A stretch of DNA of 64,000 nucleotides, from NCBI RefSeq assembly GCF_023734135.1, contig NZ_AP025730.1, forward strand, positions 1,240,001-1,304,000, in the 5' to 3' direction. Position numbers and translations under genes: made by a program. How positions within the stretch are numbered: position 1 is the first letter of the stretch; every line of letters starts with the position of its first letter. This document shows positions 58,333 to 64,000 of this stretch, piece by piece. The DNA is from Sphaerotilus microaerophilus. Its GTDB lineage: Bacteria > Pseudomonadota > Gammaproteobacteria > Burkholderiales > Burkholderiaceae_C. The notes beneath the pieces were generated by a model. That model was not told the DNA's origin, did not search any database, and was given only the letters and a program-made list of their open reading frames with translations.

Positions 58333-59655
58333 ATGAAGCGCGTTGCCGTCATCGGGTCGGGCGTCGCCGGCCTGTCTGCCGCCTGGTTGCTCAGTGAGCC
58401 GGGCCGTTGCACCCGCGTCACGCTGTTCGAGGCCAATGACTATGTCGGCGGCCATGCGCACACGGTGGACGTCGAGCTGCCCGATGCGTCAGGGCAGTTG
58501 GTGCGCCATGGCGTGGACACGGGTTTCCTGGTCTTCAACCACCGCACCTACCCGAACCTGCTGAAGCTGTTCGAGCAGCTGGGTGTGCCCACGGCGCCGT
58601 CGGACATGTCGTTCTCGGTGCAGTCCGTCGCCGACGCGCTGGAGTGGTGCGGCAGCAGCCTCGACACGGTGTTCGCGCAGCGTCGCAACCTGCTCCGTCC
58701 GCGCTTCATCGGCATGCTGCGAGAGCTGCTGCGATTCAACCGCATCACCACCGAGCTGGCGCGCCAGGGCAATGAAGCAGCGTTGGACCAGCCGATCGGC
58801 GCCTTCCTGGACGAGCTGGGCTTCTCCGAGCACTTCCGCTGCTGGTACTTCCTGCCGATGGTGGCCTGCATCTGGTCCTGCCCGACCGAGCAGATGCTTC
58901 AGTTCCCGGTGGCCACGCTGATCCGCTTCTGCCACAACCATGGACTGCTGCAGGTGACCGACCGGCCGCAGTGGCACACGGTGCGCGGCGGCTCGCGTGA
59001 GTACGTGCGGCGCATGCTGCCGCGCATTCCGGACGTGCGCCTGTGCCAGCCGGTGCGCGCGCTGCGCCCGAACGCGGACGGCCTGGGGGGCGTGTTGGTG
59101 GTCAGCGACACAGGCGCGGAGCACTTCGACGAGGTGGTGCTGGCCTGCCATGCCGACCAGGCGCTGGCGCTGCTGGGCGACCAGGCCTCGGTCGACGAGC
59201 GCTCGCTGCTCGGGGCGATCGGCTTCCACCCCAATCGTGCCGTGCTGCACACCGATACCGGCCTGCTGCCCAAGCGCTCCCGCGCCTGGGCCGCCTGGAA
59301 CTACGAGCAGGCGGTGTCGGCTGGCGGCGAATCGCGTGCCGTCTGCCTGCACTACCTGATCAACCGGCTGCAGCCGCTGCCGTTCCGCCAGGAGGTGATC
59401 GTCTCGCTGAACCCGGTGCGCGAGCCGCGCCCGGAGGCGGTGCTGGCCGAGTTCGACTACGCCCACCCGGTGTTCGATCGCGCGGCCATTGCCGCCCAGG
59501 GCCGCCTGCACGAGCTGCAGGGTCGGCGCGGCCTGTGGTTCTGCGGCGCCTGGACCGGCTACGGCTTCCACGAGGACGGGCTCAAGTCCGCCCAGCAGGT
59601 GGTGGCTGGCCTGCAGGCGTCCTGGCAGTGCGGCGACGTGCGGCTGGCCGCCTGA
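58333..59655 (+). CDS. FAD-dependent oxidoreductase (amine oxidase/desaturase-like)
   Basis: 440 residues. The dinucleotide-binding N-terminus is AVIGSGVAGLSAAWLLS; VTLFEANDYVGGHAHTVDVE is the FAD motif, and GLWFCGAWTGYGFHEDGLKS the C-terminal FAD contact. This branch resembles NAD(P)-binding/desaturase-like proteins that pair with DUF1365 and CFA-synthase genes. In Rhodobacter-like clusters such genes are linked to singlet-oxygen/light stress and fatty-acid modification; the substrate here is inferred. It heads the six-gene rightward operon. Confidence 0.88.
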   Translation: MKRVAVIGSGVAGLSAAWLLSEPGRCTRVTLFEANDYVGGHAHTVDVELPDASGQLVRHGVDTGFLVFNHRTYPNLLKLFEQLGVPTAPSDMSFSVQSVADALEWCGSSLDTVFAQRRNLLRPRFIGMLRELLRFNRITTELARQGNEAALDQPIGAFLDELGFSEHFRCWYFLPMVACIWSCPTEQMLQFPVATLIRFCHNHGLLQVTDRPQWHTVRGGSREYVRRMLPRIPDVRLCQPVRALRPNADGLGGVLVVSDTGAEHFDEVVLACHADQALALLGDQASVDERSLLGAIGFHPNRAVLHTDTGLLPKRSRAWAAWNYEQAVSAGGESRAVCLHYLINRLQPLPFRQEVIVSLNPVREPRPEAVLAEFDYAHPVFDRAAIAAQGRLHELQGRRGLWFCGAWTGYGFHEDGLKSAQQVVAGLQASWQCGDVRLAA

Positions 59656-59666
59656 GGGCGTCGACC

Positions 59667-60488
59667 GTGAGCTCGCTCGCCACCGCCACCCATCCCGCGC
59701 CGGTGCCCGCCCGCGCCCGGGCCCTGCTCGGTACCGGGCTGGTGCGCCACGCCCGGCTGCGTCCGGTGCCGCACGAGTTCCGCTACCCGACCTGGTTCCT
59801 GCTGCTGCCGCTGCGCTCGCTGCGCCAGTCGCCCGATGCGGTGCTGGCGCGCAACCGCGCAGGCTGGGTGAGCTTTCACGACGCCGACCACGGCGAGGGC
59901 GGCCCGGATGCGCTGGCCTGGTTCGAGCGCCTGCTGGCCGAGGCTGGCATCGACGACGCCGATGGCGAGGTCTGGCTGCACACCTACCCGCGCGTGTTCG
60001 GCATCGTCTTCAAGCCGGTGAGTTTCTGGTACGCCCACCGCGCCGACGGCTCGCTGGCGGCCGTGCTGGCCGAGGTGAACAACACCTTCGGCGAGCGACA
60101 CGCCTACCTGCTCGACGGCCCGGGGCTCGGCTGGGGGCGCGAGGTCGGCGTGCGCAAGGTTTTCCACGTCTCGCCCTTCTGCAGCGTCGATGGGCGCTAC
60201 CGCTTCCGCTTCCTGCGCGTGCCGGGGGTCCCGGGCGACGTGGTGGACGCCGGGCGCACCGTGGTGCGCGTTGATCTCGACGATGCCGGCGGCCCGCTGC
60301 TGTCGACCAGTGTCAGCGGCCAACTCGAGCCGCTCACCCGTGCCGCACTCTGGCGAGCCGGCCGGCGCATGCCGGCGCTGACCGCCATGGTGCTGGCCCG
60401 CATCCACTGGCAGGCGCTGCAGCTGTGGCTCAAGCGCGTGCCCTTCTGGCGCAAGCCGCAGCCGCCTGCCGCCGTGGTCAGCCGCTGA
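59667..60488 (+). CDS. DUF1365 family protein
   Basis: 273 residues, GTG start 11 bp after the previous stop. GTGLVRHARLRPVPHEFRYP, the central FGIVFKPVSFWYAHRADGSL and VRKVFHVSPFCSVDGRYRFR match DUF1365. The family is always found beside the FAD oxidoreductase and CFA-like methyltransferase, pointing to a shared lipid-modifying pathway, but its activity is not established. Confidence 0.88.
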   Translation: MSSLATATHPAPVPARARALLGTGLVRHARLRPVPHEFRYPTWFLLLPLRSLRQSPDAVLARNRAGWVSFHDADHGEGGPDALAWFERLLAEAGIDDADGEVWLHTYPRVFGIVFKPVSFWYAHRADGSLAAVLAEVNNTFGERHAYLLDGPGLGWGREVGVRKVFHVSPFCSVDGRYRFRFLRVPGVPGDVVDAGRTVVRVDLDDAGGPLLSTSVSGQLEPLTRAALWRAGRRMPALTAMVLARIHWQALQLWLKRVPFWRKPQPPAAVVSR

Positions 60489-60532
60489 TTCCTGCCGCCC
60501 ATTTCCTTCCCTCCACCTGAGCGCACCTCGCC

Positions 60533-61783
60533 ATGAACGACACCACCGTCCTGACGTCGCCGACGCTGGCCCGTCCGCCGTCCTCCACCCAGCGCCTGCC
60601 GGTGGCGGCGCGCTCCGTGCTGGGGCTGCTGGAGCGCCTGCCGCACGGCCATCTGCACCTGCAGCTGCCCGACGGCAGCGTGCGCCACTTTGGCCGCGAC
60701 ACCTCCGCGCAGGCGCCCCAGGCCAGCCTGCGCCTGCACGACGGATCGCCGCTGGCGGCCGCGCTGGCCGAGGGCGACATCGGCTTTGCGCGCAGCTACA
60801 TCGAGGGCGGCTGGGACACGCCCGACCTGAGCGCGCTGTTGCGCCTGCTGCTGGCCAATCGCGAGGCGCTGGAGCGCCTGGTCTACGGCAGCTGGTGGGG
60901 CGGCCTGGCGCACCGGCTGCGCCATGCGCTCAACCGCAACAGCCGCAGCGGCAGCCGCCGCAACATCCACCTGCACTACGACCTGGGCAACCACTTCTAT
61001 CGCAGCTGGCTGGACGAGACGATGAACTACTCGTCGGCCTGGTTCGAGGGCGACCTCGACCGCCCGCTGGCGCAGGCCCAGCAGGCCAAGATGCGCCGTG
61101 CGCTGACCGAGGCTGGCGTGGGGCCTGGCAGCCGCGTGCTGGAGATCGGCTGCGGCTGGGGCGCGGTGGCCGAGGTGGCGGCCCGTGATCTGGACGCACA
61201 GCTGACCGGCGTGACGCTCTCCAGCGAGCAGCTGAACTGGGGCCAGCAGCGGCTGGCGCGTGCCGGTCTGGCCGAGCGCGCCGACCTGCGCCTGCAGGAC
61301 TACCGCGACATCACCGACCCGGCCTTTGACGCGATCGTCTCGATCGAGATGTTCGAGGCGGTCGGCGAGGCCCAGTGGCCCACCTATTTCCGCCAGGTGC
61401 AGCGCCTGCTCAAGCCGGGCGCTCGGGCCTGCATCCAGACCATCACGATCCGCGACGACCTGTTCGATCGCTACCGCCGCTCCAGCGACTTCATCCAGCA
61501 GTACATCTTCCCGGGCGGCATGCTGCCCTGCGACGCCGCCTTCCGCCGCGAAGCCGAGCGGGCCGGGCTGGTGGTGGAGCGGGCCTTCGGCTTCGGCCGC
61601 GACTATGCCGAGACGCTGCGGCGCTGGCGTGTCGCCTTCGACGCCCAGCGCACCGCCGTGCAGCGCCTGGGCTTCGACGCCACCTTCCAGCGCACCTGGG
61701 AGTTCTACCTGGCCTACTGTGAGGCGGCCTTCGACACCGGCAACACCGACGTCGTGCAGTACACGCTGAGGCGGGCGGCGTGA
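60533..61783 (+). CDS. Cyclopropane-fatty-acyl-phospholipid synthase-like methyltransferase
   Basis: 416 residues. The SAM motif is VLEIGCGWGAVAEVAARDLD. HYDLGNHFYRSWLDETMNYS, FDAIVSIEMFEAVGE and the C-terminal GFGRDYAETLRRWRVAFD are hallmarks of CFA synthases. It transfers a methyl/methylene group to unsaturated phospholipid acyl chains; in this operon type the product may be a methylated or furan-type fatty acid. The stop overlaps the next start by 4 bp. Confidence 0.92.
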   Translation: MNDTTVLTSPTLARPPSSTQRLPVAARSVLGLLERLPHGHLHLQLPDGSVRHFGRDTSAQAPQASLRLHDGSPLAAALAEGDIGFARSYIEGGWDTPDLSALLRLLLANREALERLVYGSWWGGLAHRLRHALNRNSRSGSRRNIHLHYDLGNHFYRSWLDETMNYSSAWFEGDLDRPLAQAQQAKMRRALTEAGVGPGSRVLEIGCGWGAVAEVAARDLDAQLTGVTLSSEQLNWGQQRLARAGLAERADLRLQDYRDITDPAFDAIVSIEMFEAVGEAQWPTYFRQVQRLLKPGARACIQTITIRDDLFDRYRRSSDFIQQYIFPGGMLPCDAAFRREAERAGLVVERAFGFGRDYAETLRRWRVAFDAQRTAVQRLGFDATFQRTWEFYLAYCEAAFDTGNTDVVQYTLRRAA

Positions 61784-62373
61784 GCGGGAACGTTGGCGCC
61801 CCCACGCGCCGCTCGTTCCTGGCGGCCGGGCTGCTCGGGCCGCTGCTGGCTCGTGCGGCGGCTGCGTCCGACGAGGCACCGGAGGCCCAGGAGGCGCTGC
61901 GGCTGCTGCCCGGCGCCCAGGAGCAGGGGCGCATGCGGCTGCGCTGGTTCGGCCTGCCGATCTACGACGCCCGGCTCTGGACGCGCCAGCCCGTGACGGC
62001 CACCGGCTATGCGCAGCAGGAGTTCGTGCTCGGCCTGCGCTACGTGCGCGCGCTGGAGGGCGCGGCGATCGCCGAGCGCTCGCTGCAGGAGATGCAGCGC
62101 CAACAGGCGCTGCCCGAGGCCCAGGCGCAGGCCTGGCTGGCGCAGATGCGCGCGGCCTTCCCCGATGTGCAGCCAGGTGACCGGCTGCTCGGCTGGCACC
62201 GGCCGGGGCGCGAATCGGCGTTCTACCTGAATGGGCGACCCACGCACGCGGTCGCAGACGCCGGGTTTGCGGGGTCTGCGGGGTTTGGCGAGCGCTTCTT
62301 CGGCATCTGGCTGTCGCCGCGCAGCCGGGATGCGGCCCAGCGCGACGCGCTGCTCGGGCTGGTGCCGCGATGA
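61780..62373 (+). CDS. Chalcone isomerase-like periplasmic protein
   Basis: 197 residues, GTG start. A twin-arginine-like signal TRRSFLAAGLLGPLLARAAA is followed by the chalcone-isomerase-like fold: MRLRWFGLPIYDARLW, LGLRYVRALEGAAIAERSLQ and ESAFYLNGRPTHAVADAGFA. It ends FFGIWLSPRSRD as in family members. It may bind fatty acids, as CHI-fold proteins do. Its last 4 bp overlap the MFS gene. Confidence 0.85.
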   Translation: MSGNVGAPTRRSFLAAGLLGPLLARAAAASDEAPEAQEALRLLPGAQEQGRMRLRWFGLPIYDARLWTRQPVTATGYAQQEFVLGLRYVRALEGAAIAERSLQEMQRQQALPEAQAQAWLAQMRAAFPDVQPGDRLLGWHRPGRESAFYLNGRPTHAVADAGFAGSAGFGERFFGIWLSPRSRDAAQRDALLGLVPR

Positions 62374-63767
62374 CGTCCGCGCCCCGGCGCGCGGCAGCGC
62401 CCGCCGCCTGGAACCCACGCGCCGCGCTGGCCTATGGCGGCCTGGGGGCCCCGCTGGCCTTCGTCGCCCTGCCGCTGTATGTGCAACTGCCGCAGCACTA
62501 CGCGCAGGTGCACGGCGTGGCGCTGGCCACCCTCGGCGCCCTGCTGCTGGCGGTGCGCTGCCTGGATGCGCTGGTGGATCCGCTGCTGGGGCGATGGGCG
62601 GACCGGCTGCTGGCGCGCGGTGGCCGTGCGGCCTGGGCGCTGCTGGGGGCAGCGGCGGTGCTGGTGGCGCTGGGCTTCGTGCAGCTGTTCTTTGCGCCGC
62701 CGCTCGGCCCAGCCGAACTGCTCGCCTGGTGTGGCGGCTGGCTGGCGCTGACCTGCGCGGGCTGGTCGCTGGCGTCGGTGCTGCACCAGGCCTGGGGCGT
62801 GCGGCTGGGCGGAGGCGAGCTGGCGCAGTCACGCTGGGTGTCGGCGCGCGAGGGCGCCGGGCTGGTCGGCGTGGTGGCCGCCAGCCTGCTGCCCAGCTTG
62901 GCCGGGCTGACGGTGACGGCTGTCGTGCTCTGCGCCGCGCTGGCCATCGGCTGGCTGGCGCTGCGTGCGGCGCCGGCTCCACCGCCTGTGCTGCCGGCCG
63001 ATCCCGAGGTGGCGCCGGTACGTCCGGCGGGGGCAGTCGCATGGCAGGGGCTGCTGCTGCCCTGGCGGCTGCCGGCCTTTCGTCGCATGCTGGCGGTCTA
63101 CCTCGTCAACGGCGTGGCGGCGGCGGTGCCGGCCACGCTGGTGCTGTTCTTCATCCGCGATCGCTTGCAGGCGCCGGCCTGGGAGGGTGCGTTCCTGGCG
63201 CTGTACTTCGTGGCCGGTGTGGTCTCGCTGCCCGCCTGGGTGCACGCCGTGCGCCGCTGGGGGGCGGTGCGCGCCTGGGCGCTGGGCATGGTGATCGCCG
63301 TGGCGGGTTTTGCCGGGGCGATCGGCCTGGGCGCTGGCGATGTGGCGCTGTTCGCCGCGGTCTGCCTGGCCAGCGGGCTGGCGCTGGGGGCCGACCTGGC
63401 GCTGCCCGCCACCCTGCTGGCCGAGGTGGTGGCCAGCCGTCGCGGGAGCACCGGGTCGGGCAGGGATGGAGGGGCGGGCGCCGATGCGGGCCTGTTCTTC
63501 GGCTGGTGGAATGCCGCGTCCAAGCTGAACCTCGCGCTGGCGGCCGGCCTCGTGCTGCCGCTGCTGGGCTGGCTGGGCTACGTGCCGGGTGCCGCCAGCC
63601 CGGCCGGGCTCGACGCGCTGGCCTGGGTCTATGCCGGACTGCCCTGCGTCCTGAAGCTGGCGGCCCTGGCCCTGCTGCTGCGCTGGGGTGGGCCGACGCA
63701 GTCGACAGTGCCGACGCGACCCTCGGCGTCGGTGCCTGCCGCCGCGGCGGCCGCCGATCCTCCCTGA
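62370..63767 (+). CDS. MFS transporter (GPH/MelB-like)
   Basis: 465-residue inner-membrane carrier with about 12 hydrophobic helices. YGGLGAPLAFVALPLYVQLP and RCLDALVDPLLGRWADRLLA (the MFS_2 Asp-rich loop) are typical of the sugar/cation GPH group. It belongs to a subgroup consistently encoded in FAD-oxidoreductase/CFA operons, possibly moving a lipid product or precursor (inference). Confidence 0.88.
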   Translation: MTSAPRRAAAPAAWNPRAALAYGGLGAPLAFVALPLYVQLPQHYAQVHGVALATLGALLLAVRCLDALVDPLLGRWADRLLARGGRAAWALLGAAAVLVALGFVQLFFAPPLGPAELLAWCGGWLALTCAGWSLASVLHQAWGVRLGGGELAQSRWVSAREGAGLVGVVAASLLPSLAGLTVTAVVLCAALAIGWLALRAAPAPPPVLPADPEVAPVRPAGAVAWQGLLLPWRLPAFRRMLAVYLVNGVAAAVPATLVLFFIRDRLQAPAWEGAFLALYFVAGVVSLPAWVHAVRRWGAVRAWALGMVIAVAGFAGAIGLGAGDVALFAAVCLASGLALGADLALPATLLAEVVASRRGSTGSGRDGGAGADAGLFFGWWNAASKLNLALAAGLVLPLLGWLGYVPGAASPAGLDALAWVYAGLPCVLKLAALALLLRWGGPTQSTVPTRPSASVPAAAAAADPP

Positions 63768-63805
63768 GAACCTGTGTACGACCGACTGTCCAAGGACACC
63801 CGCCC

Positions 63806-64000
63806 ATGACCCGTTTCCATCGTTTCGCCCTGCGCTGCACCCGTGCCGGCCTACTCGCGGCACTGGCCGCACCGGTGGTCCTGACTGGCTGTGCCAGCGG
63901 GCCGCGCATCGAGGACCATGCCGGGCAGCAACCCACGCTGGACCTGCGGCGCTACTTCGACGGCCCGTTGGTGGCCCACGGCCTGTTCACCGACCGCAAC
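63806..64000 (+). CDS. DUF3833 lipoprotein (5' part; continues past window)
   Basis: 65 codons to the right edge. The lipoprotein signal ALAAPVVLTGC has lipobox LTGC. The mature protein has LDLRRYFDGPLVAHGLFTDR, the start of the DUF3833 domain. It is 38 bp after the MFS gene and is part of the same operon. The function of the family is unknown; it is expected to be an outer- or inner-membrane-anchored periplasmic protein. Confidence 0.85.
   Translation, partial: MTRFHRFALRCTRAGLLAALAAPVVLTGCASGPRIEDHAGQQPTLDLRRYFDGPLVAHGLFTDRN

Overview
The window is about 70% GC, dense with genes, and carries a gene order typical of Burkholderiales. Examples are ispE–tRNA-Gln–prs–rplY–pth, ftsY beside rsmD–coaD, and rapZ/recN/nadK/hrcA. 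Together with a complete aerobic benzoyl-CoA (box) pathway core, this suggests a betaproteobacterium of the Leptothrix/Rubrivivax/Ideonella (Sphaerotilaceae) neighbourhood. The genus is inference. All gene names rest on motifs and family knowledge, not on database searches.

1-20.5 kb is housekeeping: ftsY (partial), rsmD, coaD, a ferredoxin, pth, rplY, prs, tRNA-Gln, ispE, lolB, a TPR protein, mutM, a dynamin-like GTPase, mutY, a Lon-substrate-binding-domain protein, rapZ, recN, nadK, hrcA, a CAU-decoding tRNA and a chemoreceptor. A short decayed patch (20.5-21.6 kb) joins fragments of three genes.

21.7-38.5 kb is aromatic catabolism. An IclR (PcaR-like) regulator diverges from pcaF and a 4HBT-type thioesterase. 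A nine-gene leftward unit encodes a DUF4863 protein, benzoate-CoA ligase, an alpha/beta hydrolase, a five-component Liv-type ABC transporter and a second, feruloyl-CoA-synthase-like ligase. Divergent boxR encodes the HTH-shikimate-kinase fusion that senses benzoyl-CoA. A glycosyltransferase and a first, stand-alone boxB follow.

38.6-45.4 kb is an accessory island with lower GC in its left part. It holds integron-type cassettes with a clear attC site and an attI-like sequence but no integrase. One cassette gene is split by an insertion sequence with a 5-bp target duplication. Beyond that lie three toxin-antitoxin pairs among copies of a short dispersed repeat.

45.4-53.7 kb holds a phosphatase, a cupin, a hydrolase and a small membrane protein, then the boxC-boxB-boxA-maoC operon with a second boxB. 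A shared ATGCA-N6-TGCAT motif sits at all three box promoters, tying them to BoxR. boxD (the semialdehyde dehydrogenase) is not in the window.

53.8-64 kb has two YceI proteins with a cytochrome b561, a NUDIX hydrolase, and a LitR/CarH-type B12 photoreceptor regulator. The regulator is divergent from a FAD oxidoreductase-DUF1365-CFA synthase-CHI-like-MFS-DUF3833 operon. The spacer between them contains three inverted repeats that are likely its operators.
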